A stretch of 64,000 nucleotides of DNA from assembly GCA_948890655.1 (NCBI GenBank), contig CAQTYU010000007.1, positions 19,575 to 83,574 of the forward strand, written 5' to 3'. Shown here piece by piece: positions 7,445 to 14,699 of the stretch. Positions within the stretch are counted from its first letter, which is position 1, and each line of letters opens with the position of its first letter. This DNA comes from Christensenellaceae bacterium. GTDB taxonomy: Bacteria; Bacillota; Clostridia; Christensenellales; Borkfalkiaceae. The translations under genes were made by a program, and so were the position numbers. The notes beneath the pieces were generated by a model. It worked only from the letters and a program-made list of their open reading frames with translations, made no database searches and was not told where the DNA came from.

Positions 7445-8325
7445 TTAGCGTAAATTTCATTAAAAATATACTCGGCGTAGGCGCGGGCAACGTTTATTCC
7501 CGTAACGCTTTCTATTCCGTCGAAAAATGCGTTGGAGTTGACTTCGCAGAGTAAATAACCGTCTTTGTCCGGTAAAACGTCTACGCCGCAGTAGTCCAAA
7601 TTTAAAATTTTGGCAGTCTTTAAACAGAGCTCCGCAATTTGTTCGTCGGGGATGAATTTTTCGCCTTTGCCACCCAAATCTATGTTGGAGCGGAAGTCGG
7701 TTTCTGAGCTTCTTTTCATCGCCGCCGTTATTTTTCCGCCTATTACGATAACTCTTATATCGGTCCCCAAACATTCTTTTATGCAACGCTGGTAGAGATG
7801 CGGCAGAGTTTTTAAATTTTCGTAAACGCTTTTAAGTTCGGAAAAACATTCAGCCTTGTAAACAGACTGCCCGCGCGAGCCGTAACATTGTTTTATTATT
7901 ACGGGGTAACCGAGTTTGTTTGCGGTTTCTTTTAAAAAGTTTTCGGCGGGTTCGGCGTAAGGGGAGTAGCAAAGAGGTGCGGGTACGGTTGCCGGCACGG
8001 GTATGCCGCGGTCCGCAAGCAAGGCAAACGTCAGCATTTTATCGTCGCACGCCTCTATAGCGCGGTGCGAATTGAAAAGGCGCAGCCCGGATTTTTCGAG
8101 CAGGTGCGAAGAATATTTATCCTTGTCCAGATACACGCAAAAATCATAGTTTTTTAAAGAGTTTACAATTTTTCCGTTGCCGTCGATATATAAATCAAAC
8201 GAACCGTTTTTAAATTCGTTGATTTCTACGCCCATAAGGGCGAATTCTTTTTTTAATTTTTTAATCTGGTTTTCCACGGGCGTGAGGCGTGAATACGCGT
8301 TGGAAATTATTGCACCTTTTTTCAA
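7441..8325 (-). CDS. RimK-like ATP-grasp ligase
   Basis: A 294-residue ATP-grasp enzyme of the RimK/LysX type, which ligates an amino acid (often glutamate or a related acid) to a carboxylate on a peptide, protein or cofactor. Motifs seen are the pre-ATP region RLFNSHRAIEACDDKMLT, the ATP lysine segment GYPVIIKQCYGSRGQSV, LYQRCIKE, DIRVIVIGGKITAAMKR, and the C-terminal metal site YCGVDVLPDKDGYLLCEVNSN. The substrate cannot be deduced. The start is TTG 8325, preceded by AAGAGG at good spacing. It is first in an operon with the membrane-anchored protein and a 53-residue ORF. Confidence 0.85.
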   Translation of the reverse strand: MKKGAIISNAYSRLTPVENQIKKLKKEFALMGVEINEFKNGSFDLYIDGNGKIVNSLKNYDFCVYLDKDKYSSHLLEKSGLRLFNSHRAIEACDDKMLTFALLADRGIPVPATVPAPLCYSPYAEPAENFLKETANKLGYPVIIKQCYGSRGQSVYKAECFSELKSVYENLKTLPHLYQRCIKECLGTDIRVIVIGGKITAAMKRSSETDFRSNIDLGGKGEKFIPDEQIAELCLKTAKILNLDYCGVDVLPDKDGYLLCEVNSNAFFDGIESVTGINVARAYAEYIFNEIYAK

Positions 8326-8392
8326 AACGGAACCTCTTGAAATTAATTTATAGTTTATTTCCCCCGCATATATGCGGCGTTTTATAACAAAC

Positions 8393-8415
8393 GGCGCGGC
8401 GTAAAATGCCGCACC
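8393..8415 (-). terminator. Possible terminator hairpin of the SPFH cluster
   Basis: On the minus strand GGTGCGGC-ATTTTAC-GCCGCGCC forms an 8-bp stem with one G-U pair just after the last gene of the SPFH cluster. Only a weak T tract follows, so termination may be partial. Confidence 0.4.
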
Positions 8416-8422
8416 GCAGATG

Positions 8423-9088
8423 TTATTTGTTTTTATAATAAATTTTAAGCGCTTTTTTATCGGGCTTGCCGCCGTTTATTATGTACGCCCGCTTGCCACC
8501 GCTTTTGTCGGCGCGCGCCGTGTAGCTTACCGAAGAGTACCTTGCCCCGCGCTGAAGATTGAGTTTTAAAAAGGTTACGCAAAGGCGGGTTGTAATTGCT
8601 GCGGCAACCGTGGACTTGCGCAAAGGAGAAAGTTTTTTGAAAGCCGAAAAATCGAATAAAATCTTTTCTTTATAGTTGTTTACCGAAATTTCCGCGCTGG
8701 CGTCGTAAAGCCGGCAGTAGAACGTAAGAGAGTCCTTTTCGGGATGCATCAGCTTTGCGTTTTCAATGAAAACATCGCGGACGTAACCGTTTATGACTTT
8801 GTCGATTTCTCCGCCGAACTTAACGTTGCAATAGGCCGCAACGCCTGCCGCAATTACGGAGAGGACGGGCGCGATTGTCAGAGTTGAAAGCTTAAGCGCG
8901 TAAATATCGCAGAACTTGCCTACGGCAAAACCTGCCGCAAAGTAGATTAAAAGAATTGCACACGCGCCTATCGCGATATTGCCTGTGCGCTCGCCTTTTA
9001 AAAGTTTTTTAAGCCTTTCTCCGTCGATTTGCGCTGCCGGCGCCGTACTTTGTTCGGCTTGCGGTTTTTTTAAACTTTCCATAGCCAT
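8423..9088 (-). CDS. Two-helix membrane protein of the SPFH cluster
   Basis: A 221-residue protein: a Gln/Ala-rich cytoplasmic start, two membrane helices (about 38-60 and 67-88), then a soluble alpha/beta C-terminal domain ending in a very basic tail (PDKKALKIYYKNK). No known motif. It starts 3 nt after the stop of the ribbon-helix-helix gene, so it belongs to the SPFH-PH-RHH operon and probably functions at the same membrane site. Family unrecognised. Confidence 0.65.
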   Translation of the reverse strand: MAMESLKKPQAEQSTAPAAQIDGERLKKLLKGERTGNIAIGACAILLIYFAAGFAVGKFCDIYALKLSTLTIAPVLSVIAAGVAAYCNVKFGGEIDKVINGYVRDVFIENAKLMHPEKDSLTFYCRLYDASAEISVNNYKEKILFDFSAFKKLSPLRKSTVAAAITTRLCVTFLKLNLQRGARYSSVSYTARADKSGGKRAYIINGGKPDKKALKIYYKNK

Positions 9089-9091
9089 ATT

Positions 9092-9277
9092 TTATTCCAT
9101 TTTTCCGTCGTTTGGCAAGTCTTTTTTACCGTGTTTGCGATATTTAACGCATTCCGTCAAAAGATATTCTATTTGTCCGTTCACCGAGCGGAATTCGTCC
9201 GCCGCCCATTTTTCAAGCTCGACATAAAGATTTTCGCTTACCCTGAGGGGTATCTGTTTTTTTGTGTTCTTTTCCAT
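9092..9277 (-). CDS. Arc-type ribbon-helix-helix DNA-binding protein
   Basis: A 61-residue protein with the ribbon-helix-helix plan: beta strand KKQIPLRVSENLYVELEKWA, then DEFRSVNGQIEYLLTECVKYRKH, like Arc-family proteins often found beside SPFH genes in Firmicutes. Such proteins bind DNA as dimers on short tandem palindromes. Two tandem TGATATCA sites lie at the operon promoter (10830-10848), so it is probably the operon's autorepressor (inference). The start is set at ATG 9277 because homologous sequence begins there; the upstream GTG extension looks non-coding. Confidence 0.8.
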   Translation of the reverse strand: MEKNTKKQIPLRVSENLYVELEKWAADEFRSVNGQIEYLLTECVKYRKHGKKDLPNDGKME

Positions 9278-9293
9278 AATTTTTATACCGGCC

Positions 9294-9842
9294 TTAAATT
9301 TGCGTGGTGTAGTAATCGTGCCTTTGCACAAGCGCCGCGCACAGGGCTTCAGTATTTACGCGGGTGCCGAGGGTATGCACCTTTATGCTCGCGCCGAAAG
9401 CAATCAGGGCGTATCTTTGCAAAAAGGACAGTTTGCCGAAAAAATTCTGTTGGTCTCTGGGGAGTATTATAAGCCTTGACGAACTGTTTGTTAATATTCT
9501 CTGCGCGTGGCTCAAACATTTTATTTCGCCTATTTCCTCCCACGGAATAAATCCGAGGTGAACAAAGCCCGAGTAATGGTAAATTCCCTTTTCATCCGTA
9601 TATATCACGAACTTTCGCGTTAAATTTATAAAATACAGAACCGCGTAAACGAGCATTATCGCGCAGAGTACCGCTATGGCAGCGTAAAAGATAACCGCGT
9701 CAACCGTGTCGTCGAAAATGTTTTCCGAATTAATGAAAACGGCTAAAAACACAAGCAGTCCGCACACTGCAAGGCAGAGCACGGCGGCAAAAGCGGTTAG
9801 CGCCGAGTTGCGCCTTAAATATAAATTTTCGGGTTTAACCAT
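9294..9842 (-). CDS. Bacterial PH-like (STM3941-type) membrane protein
   Basis: A 182-residue protein with two N-terminal membrane helices (about 15-38 and 48-72), followed by a beta-rich PH-like domain containing KGIYHYSGFVHLGFIPWEEIGEIK, a motif typical of STM3941/bacterial PH membrane proteins, then RLIILPRDQQNFFGKL. It starts 3 nt after the SPFH stop and ends before the RHH gene, so it is co-transcribed. It probably sits at the same membrane platform as the SPFH protein; the biochemical role is unknown. Confidence 0.65.
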   Translation of the reverse strand: MVKPENLYLRRNSALTAFAAVLCLAVCGLLVFLAVFINSENIFDDTVDAVIFYAAIAVLCAIMLVYAVLYFINLTRKFVIYTDEKGIYHYSGFVHLGFIPWEEIGEIKCLSHAQRILTNSSSRLIILPRDQQNFFGKLSFLQRYALIAFGASIKVHTLGTRVNTEALCAALVQRHDYYTTQI

Positions 9843-9845
9843 AAA

Positions 9846-10805
9846 TTAATAAATACTGCCGCTGTTGACTACGGGCTGGGCGTCGCGGTTGCCGCAGAGA
9901 ACTACCAAAAGGTTTGAAACCATTGCCGCCTTTCTTTCGTCGTCAAGCTCCACAACGTCGTTGTCGGAAAGCTTTTTAAGCGCCATTTCCACCATAGAAA
10001 CCGCGCCGTCGACTATCTTCTGTCTTGCCGCGATTATTGCCGAAGCCTGCTGGCGCTGTAACATTGCCGCCGCAATTTCGGGCGCGTAAGCAAGGTTGTT
10101 GATGCGCGCTTCGATAATTTCGATGCCGGCCATTTCAACTCGGCTCTGAAGTTCCGCCTTTAAAACGTCGGCTATTTCCTGCGAGGAACCGCGGAGCGAT
10201 TTTTCGTCGCCGTTTTCGCTTACGTCGTAAGGGTACTGGCGGGCAACCTGTCTTATTGCGCTGTCGGACTGGGTTGAAATGTAATTCATATAATTATCTA
10301 CCGCAAAAACCGCCTTTGCGCAGTTTTTAATGCGCCAGATTACAACAACGCTTATTTCGATGGGGTTGCCTTCTTCGTCGTTTACCTTTTGCTTGTCGTT
10401 GTTTAAAGTCATTGCTTTTAGGCTTAACTTGCGCGTAACCTTGCCCATACCGAAAGCCAGATTCATACCCAGAGCTGGGTTTTGCGAAACGCAGAAAGGA
10501 TTGACGAAGTAGAATCCGTCCTTATCGAGCGTGCCGTGATATTTGCCGAAAAGGGTGAAAACCATTGCCTCGTTGGGCGCAAGCACCTTTAAGCCGGCAA
10601 ACATAATAGAAAACACAATAATGAACACGCAACCTGCGCCGAACATGGCGAAGTACTGCGGGTTTTGGGGTGCGTCCTCGCCGCCGACAAGTAACACCCC
10701 GACAATCATAAGGACTATGCCGGCGATAAGCCCCAAAATGTTTACGGCAAGCATAAGCCAGCCGTTTAAGCCCTTTAAAGTTCTTTCTTCGATTTGTTTT
10801 TGCAT
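9846..10805 (-). CDS. SPFH/Band 7 domain membrane protein
   Basis: A 319-residue SPFH (stomatin/prohibitin/flotillin/HflK) family protein that forms membrane-associated oligomers. Two N-terminal helices (about 16-42 and 49-68) lead into the Band 7 domain with the typical LAPNEAMVFTLFGKYHGTLDKDG, the coiled-coil stretch ADVLKAELQSRVEMAGIEIIEARINNLAYAPEIAAAMLQRQQA, and QKIVDGAVSMVEMAL. Start ATG 10805 follows AAGGAG. It is first in the operon SPFH-PH-RHH-membrane protein. Expression is probably controlled at the TGATATCA repeats upstream. Confidence 0.9.
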   Translation of the reverse strand: MQKQIEERTLKGLNGWLMLAVNILGLIAGIVLMIVGVLLVGGEDAPQNPQYFAMFGAGCVFIIVFSIMFAGLKVLAPNEAMVFTLFGKYHGTLDKDGFYFVNPFCVSQNPALGMNLAFGMGKVTRKLSLKAMTLNNDKQKVNDEEGNPIEISVVVIWRIKNCAKAVFAVDNYMNYISTQSDSAIRQVARQYPYDVSENGDEKSLRGSSQEIADVLKAELQSRVEMAGIEIIEARINNLAYAPEIAAAMLQRQQASAIIAARQKIVDGAVSMVEMALKKLSDNDVVELDDERKAAMVSNLLVVLCGNRDAQPVVNSGSIY

Positions 10806-10829
10806 TTTTCATTTCTCCTTGAAACAATT

Positions 10830-10848
10830 TGATATCAAATTGATATCA
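10830..10848. promoter_or_regulatory. Tandem TGATATCA operator
   Basis: Two perfect 8-bp palindromes TGATATCA (10830-10837 and 10841-10848), spaced 11 bp centre to centre, about one helical turn. They lie at the expected transcription start of the SPFH operon, immediately downstream of its -10 box. Tandem short palindromes are typical ribbon-helix-helix targets, and an RHH gene is in the operon. Confidence 0.6.
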
Positions 10849-10853
10849 TCTGA

Positions 10854-10882
10854 ATTATAACTCCGAAATTTTAAAATTGCAA
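10854..10882 (-). promoter_or_regulatory. SPFH operon promoter
   Basis: Minus strand TTGCAA (10882-10877), 17-bp spacer, TATAAT (10859-10854). Start point expected near 10847, inside the TGATATCA repeats. Confidence 0.75.
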
Positions 10883-10912
10883 GCGTTTTTTAAAAAATTT
10901 TTTTAAGTAAAC

Positions 10913-10941
10913 GTGCAAACGGCGGAAAAGCGTGATATTAT
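10913..10941 (+). promoter_or_regulatory. HNH gene promoter, leaderless arrangement
   Basis: TATTAT (10936-10941) ends 6 nt before the HNH ATG at 10948; a weak -35 (GTGCAA, 10913-10918) lies 17 bp upstream. No ribosome binding site is present between them. Confidence 0.5.
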
Positions 10942-10947
10942 ACTAAT

Positions 10948-11379
10948 ATGGAAAAGTTGAACTTCGAACTTGTGCCCGACGGTTGCTGGTATTCGAATTT
11001 AAGAAGTATTCTTTCACCCGCGCAGTGGGACGTTGTAAGAAAAGAGGCTTATGCCCGAGCAAACGGCAGGTGTATGATTTGCGGAGCGCCTTCGGCGCGT
11101 TTGGAAGCGCACGAGCGGTGGGAGTACGACGAAAAAACGCACACGCAAAAGCTTGCAAACGTGGTTGCAATATGCAAGCGGTGCCACGAGGTTATTCACA
11201 TTGGCAGAACGCAGCTTTCGGGCAGGGAGAAAGAGGCGGAAGAGCACTTTATGAAAGTTAACAACTGCTCTTACGCCGAATACCGCAAGGCATTGGGCGA
11301 GGCGAACGAGGCGCACCGCCGAAGAAACCTTGTGCCGGAGTGGAAACTGGATTTATCGTATTTGAAAAAGTTTTGTTGA
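10948..11379 (+). CDS. HNH endonuclease domain protein
   Basis: A 143-residue protein with an HNH-type zinc site: CxxC at 42/45 (CMICGA), H55 in LEAHERWEYD, the second knuckle CKRCHEVIHIGR (C76, C79, H80, H84). The N-terminal PDGCWYSNLRSILSPAQWD resembles stand-alone HNH proteins of Firmicutes. Substrate is unknown; it may be a nuclease or a DNA-modification accessory. The gene stands alone between the SPFH promoter and a shared terminator. The mRNA is probably leaderless. Confidence 0.75.
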   Translation: MEKLNFELVPDGCWYSNLRSILSPAQWDVVRKEAYARANGRCMICGAPSARLEAHERWEYDEKTHTQKLANVVAICKRCHEVIHIGRTQLSGREKEAEEHFMKVNNCSYAEYRKALGEANEAHRRRNLVPEWKLDLSYLKKFC

Positions 11380-11389
11380 AATAAAAAAA

Positions 11390-11421
11390 CGCCGCGCGGA
11401 AAAATTCCGCGCGGCGCCTTT
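11390..11421. terminator. Bidirectional terminator
   Basis: A 12-bp stem (CGCCGCGCGGAA at 11390-11401, TTCCGCGCGGCG at 11405-11416) with A-runs before and T-runs after. It serves both the HNH gene and the convergent gene ending at 11427. Confidence 0.85.
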
Positions 11422-11426
11422 TCGGG

Positions 11427-11702
11427 TTATTTTTCGTTTTTTAAAATTAAAAGGATTTGTGAAAGGTGACGCTCCATTCTGCGGATTGAATTTTCGATGC
11501 GCTCGGTCCGTTCGGCTTTTTTATTTTCGGCGGGCGTAAAGTGTTCGCAGGCAGGGGTTGATGAATTGCGGTGTGTTTTTGTGTAGTGAGTTTTGGCGTT
11601 AATGCAATGCCCGCTTTCAGTAGGTCTTAAATAATCGTGAAAAATAAAGTAGTGTTGGGAAAAATAATTGCAGTTTTTGCAGGTTTTTTCTTCTTCGGTC
11701 AT
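11427..11702 (-). CDS. Small zinc-ribbon-like protein with C-terminal coiled coil
   Basis: A 91-residue protein. The N-terminal half has CKNCNYF, GHCIN and ACEHF, which form a likely four-cysteine metal site with nearby histidines. Residues about 60-91 (KKAERTERIENSIRRMERHLSQIL) look like an amphipathic or coiled-coil helix. The family is unrecognised, though short Cys4 proteins of this kind occur beside phage-type regulators in clostridia. It is divergent from an XRE regulator and shares its operators, so it is probably that regulator's target. Start ATG 11702, with AGAGGAG upstream. Confidence 0.6.
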   Translation of the reverse strand: MTEEEKTCKNCNYFSQHYFIFHDYLRPTESGHCINAKTHYTKTHRNSSTPACEHFTPAENKKAERTERIENSIRRMERHLSQILLILKNEK

Positions 11703-11724
11703 TTTGTCAACTCCTCTTGTAATT

Positions 11725-11754
11725 ACAGTACTACACCCAACAGGCGTAAGTCAA
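11725..11754 (-). promoter_or_regulatory. Promoter of the zinc-ribbon gene
   Basis: Minus strand TTGACT (11754-11749), 18-bp spacer, TACTGT (11730-11725). Operator site 1 fills the spacer, so binding would block RNA polymerase. Confidence 0.5.
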
Positions 11755-11779
11755 GCGTTTTTACACCCAACAGGTGTAA
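11732..11779. promoter_or_regulatory. Two palindromic operators between divergent genes
   Basis: Site 1 (11732-11748) is TACACC-CAACA-GGCGTA. Site 2 (11761-11779) is TTACACC-CAACA-GGTGTAA, a perfect 7-bp inverted repeat about a 5-bp centre. Centres are 30 bp apart, about three helical turns. The sites overlap promoter elements of both divergent genes. The adjacent XRE protein is the obvious candidate ligand. Confidence 0.7.
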
Positions 11780-11810
11780 TATTTTATATATCTTTTAAAG
11801 AGGATGAACG

Positions 11811-12023
11811 ATGATTACATTGAACCAAGTTCACGAACGGTTAGCTGAGGCAATAAAAGAAAGCGGGAAAACGCAGGTAGAGTTGGCTAAGTCGGTGGGG
11901 GTAAGTCAACAGACAATATCGCATTATTTAAAAGGAACCAAGATGCCCGCACTTGATACTTTTGCAAACCTGTGCAAAATTTTGGACGCGGATACCGATT
12001 ATATTTTGTGCCAGAACGATTAA
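11811..12023 (+). CDS. XRE-family (Cro/CI) transcriptional regulator
   Basis: A 70-residue protein that is almost entirely a helix-turn-helix: ESGKTQVELAKSVGVSQQTISHYLKGTKMPALDTFANLCKILDADTDYIL, with the recognition helix at SQQTISHYLKG. There is no effector domain, as in phage-like Cro regulators. It is divergent from the zinc-ribbon gene, with two shared palindromes between them, suggesting it represses itself and its neighbour. Start ATG 11811 follows AGAGG. Confidence 0.9.
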   Translation: MITLNQVHERLAEAIKESGKTQVELAKSVGVSQQTISHYLKGTKMPALDTFANLCKILDADTDYILCQND

Positions 12024-12041
12024 ATAAAAAATAAATTTTTA

Positions 12042-12074
12042 AGGGCGTGCGCGAAAATTTTGCGGCGCCTTTTT
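12042..12074 (+). terminator. Probable terminator after the XRE gene
   Basis: An imperfect GC-rich hairpin with an internal loop (GGCGTGCGC... / ...GCGGCGCC) is followed by a run of six T. Confidence 0.5.
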
Positions 12075-12210
12075 TATTATTTTTCAGCTTTTTTCGACAA
12101 ATTAACAAAATGTTTTACAAAGTGTTAGGTTTCACGGCGGCAAAACAGCGGTTGACCGCGTTTTACAACACTTTTCCGACAGGTTGCGATAAATTGTTAC
12201 ACTAATTTAC

Positions 12211-12259
12211 ACACAATATATAGTTATTTCGTTTGAAATTTTCATACAAGATATTGTGT
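12211..12259. promoter_or_regulatory. Pair of NrdR boxes upstream of nrdD
   Basis: Two 16-bp matches to the NrdR box pattern ACACWATATATWGTGT: 12211-12226 (ACACAATATATAGTTA) and 12244-12259 (ATACAAGATATTGTGT), 33 bp apart start to start. They lie upstream of the nrdD promoter, as is usual for paired NrdR sites. The rest of the 12.02-12.40 kb gap holds only this regulatory region. Confidence 0.75.
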
Positions 12260-12267
12260 TTCTATGC

Positions 12268-12296
12268 TTGACAAGCCATTTTTTTAGTATTATACT
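12268..12296 (+). promoter_or_regulatory. nrdD promoter
   Basis: TTGACA (12268-12273), a 17-bp spacer and TATACT (12291-12296). The leader is about 93 nt. Confidence 0.85.
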
Positions 12297-12340
12297 TTAT
12301 CTTGCTCCGCTTGAAGCGGGGTTAAAATTTTATTATCGAC

Positions 12341-12356
12341 ATACAATATATAGTGT
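12341..12356. promoter_or_regulatory. Third NrdR box inside the nrdD leader
   Basis: ATACAATATATAGTGT is the best match of the three boxes but lies about 38 bp downstream of the transcription start. A degenerate partner (CCACAAAATGTG) may follow near 12372. Confidence 0.65.
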
Positions 12357-12395
12357 TTTTAAAAATATAAACCACAAAATGTGTAGGAGAGTAAG

Positions 12396-14522
12396 ATGAA
12401 AGTTATTAAACGCGACAACAGCGTATGTGATTTCGACAGGTCCAAAATAGCTATCGCAATCCGTAAAGCAAACGAGGCGGTTGACCCCGAAGACAGGGCT
12501 ACGGAAAAGCAGATAGAATCTATCGTTGACGATATCGCGTCCCGTCACAGACTGAGACTTCTTGTCGAGGACATTCAGGATATGGTGGAAGAAAAGCTGA
12601 TGGAGCTGCAAAAATACCAGCTTATGAAAGCTTATATGCTCTACCGTTACGAGCGTGCGCTCATCCGTAAGGCTAACACCACGGACGAGAGCATACTTTC
12701 GCTTATTAAAAATTCCAACAAGGACGTAATGGAGGAGAACTCCAACAAGAACGCGCGCACGGCTTCCACCCAGCGCGATTTAATAGCGGGCGAAGTTTCA
12801 AAGGATTTAACAAAGCGCATTCTATTGCCCAAACATATTTCCAAAGCTCACGAAGAGGGCGCGATTCACTTCCACGACGCCGATTACTTTTTGCAGCCCA
12901 TTTTCAACTGCTGCCTTATAAACATTAAGGACATGCTTGAAAACGGAACGGTTATGAACGGCAAAATGATTGAAAGCCCCAAATCGTTCCAGACGGCGTG
13001 CACCATAACCACGCAGATTATCGCTTCGGTTGCATCGTCGCAGTACGGCGGACAGTCGGTTAATATTGCGCATCTCGGCAAATATTTAAGGCGCACAAAG
13101 GAAAAATACGTTCAGCAGTGCAACGAAACTTTCGGCAACACGCTCGACGATGAAACGAAAAAGCGTTTTGTTGAAATGCGCATACAGGAATCTCTTAAGG
13201 CCGGCGTGCAGACCATTCAGTATCAGATTAATACGCTTATGACGACCAACGGACAGTCGCCGTTCGTTACCCTTTTCTTATATCTCGATGAAAAAGACGA
13301 GTATATTGAAGAGAACGCAATGATAATCGAAGAGATTTTAAAACAGCGTTATCAGGGCATAAAGAACGAAAAGGGCGTTTACGTAACCCCCGCGTTCCCC
13401 AAGCTCATTTACGTTTTGGACGAAAACAATTGCTTGAAGGGCGGCAAGTACGATTATTTAACCAAACTCGCAGTCAAGTGCTCTTCAAAGCGCCTTTATC
13501 CGGATTATATTTCCGCAAAGAAAATGCGCGAATATTACGAGGGCAACGTGTTTTCGCCCATGGGATGCCGTTCATTTCTTTCCCCCTGGAAGGATGAAAA
13601 CGGAAATTATAAGTTTGAAGGCAGATTTAACCAGGGCGTGGTTTCGATTAACCTTCCCCAGTGCGGAATACTTGCAAAGGGCGACGAGAAGAAATTCTGG
13701 GAAATTCTGGAAGAAAGATTACAGCTCTGCTACGAGGCTTTAATGTGCCGCCACAATGCGCTTATGGGCGTAACGAGCGACGTTTCTCCCGTGCACTGGC
13801 AGTACGGCGCGATTGCAAGGCTTGAACCCGGCGAAAAAATCGACAAGTATCTTTTGAACGGTTATTCGACGATATCTTTGGGATATATAGGGCTCTACGA
13901 GGTAACGAAGCTTGTTAAAGGCTGTTCGCACACTTCCCCCGAAGGTACGGAATTTGCTGTTAAAATAATGAATACGCTCCGCGAACACTGCGAAAAGTGG
14001 AAAAAGGAAACGGGGCTTGGCTTTGGACTTTACGGCACCCCTGCCGAATCGCTTTGCTACCGCTTTGCCCGCATAGATAAGGAGCGTTTCGGCACCATAG
14101 AGGACGTGACGGACAAGGGGTATTATACCAACAGCTATCACGTGGACGTGCGCGAAAATATTGACGCGTTCTCGAAATTCACGTTCGAAAGCCAGTTCCA
14201 GAAAATTTCCTCGGGCGGCGCTATATCCTACGTTGAAATCCCCAATATGCGCCACAACTTAACCGCAATCGAGGACGTGGTAAGGTTTATTTACGACAAT
14301 ATTCAGTATGCGGAATTCAATACGAAATCCGATTATTGCCACGTTTGCGGATACGACGGCGAAATAATAATCAATGCGGACAACGAATGGGAATGCCCCG
14401 TCTGCCACAACAAAGATCAGCGTAAAATGAACGTAACGCGCCGCACTTGCGGGTATCTCGGCGAAAACTTCTGGAATGTCGGAAAGACCAAGGAAATAAA
14501 GTCGCGCGTACTTCACTTATAA
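12396..14522 (+). CDS. nrdD: Anaerobic (class III) ribonucleoside-triphosphate reductase
   Basis: Oxygen-sensitive glycyl-radical enzyme that reduces ribonucleoside triphosphates to deoxy forms. The 708 residues match the family. An N-terminal ATP-cone (MKVIKRDNSVCDFDRSKI, to about residue 90) gives allosteric control. The core includes GAIHFHDADYF, TPAFPKLIYVLDE and the CSSKRLYPDY region. The C-terminus has the zinc site CHVCGYDGE...CPVCHN (about 649-668) and the radical loop RRTCGYLG, with the radical glycine near residue 685. Its activase nrdG follows after 177 bp. Control by NrdR is indicated by three boxes upstream. Confidence 0.97.
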   Translation: MKVIKRDNSVCDFDRSKIAIAIRKANEAVDPEDRATEKQIESIVDDIASRHRLRLLVEDIQDMVEEKLMELQKYQLMKAYMLYRYERALIRKANTTDESILSLIKNSNKDVMEENSNKNARTASTQRDLIAGEVSKDLTKRILLPKHISKAHEEGAIHFHDADYFLQPIFNCCLINIKDMLENGTVMNGKMIESPKSFQTACTITTQIIASVASSQYGGQSVNIAHLGKYLRRTKEKYVQQCNETFGNTLDDETKKRFVEMRIQESLKAGVQTIQYQINTLMTTNGQSPFVTLFLYLDEKDEYIEENAMIIEEILKQRYQGIKNEKGVYVTPAFPKLIYVLDENNCLKGGKYDYLTKLAVKCSSKRLYPDYISAKKMREYYEGNVFSPMGCRSFLSPWKDENGNYKFEGRFNQGVVSINLPQCGILAKGDEKKFWEILEERLQLCYEALMCRHNALMGVTSDVSPVHWQYGAIARLEPGEKIDKYLLNGYSTISLGYIGLYEVTKLVKGCSHTSPEGTEFAVKIMNTLREHCEKWKKETGLGFGLYGTPAESLCYRFARIDKERFGTIEDVTDKGYYTNSYHVDVRENIDAFSKFTFESQFQKISSGGAISYVEIPNMRHNLTAIEDVVRFIYDNIQYAEFNTKSDYCHVCGYDGEIIINADNEWECPVCHNKDQRKMNVTRRTCGYLGENFWNVGKTKEIKSRVLHL

Positions 14523-14699
14523 ACCGCAAAAGCACAGTTTACAAAGTGTACGTAAAACAGGAAAAAAAAGAGAGCTTTTGCTTTTAGTTCCGATATGATA
14601 GGCGGGCAACTTTTTGCGGAAATATTACGCGATAGCAGTTTGCTAAGCTGACCGGCACTGCGGGTAAAATAAATATTAAAAGGATTAAACGGCGGGTTT

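Noticed and set aside
12110..12210. Possible riboswitch or cobalamin element before nrdD
   Set aside because: None of the conserved cobalamin boxes are present, and the region lies upstream of the nrdD promoter, so it would not be in the transcript.
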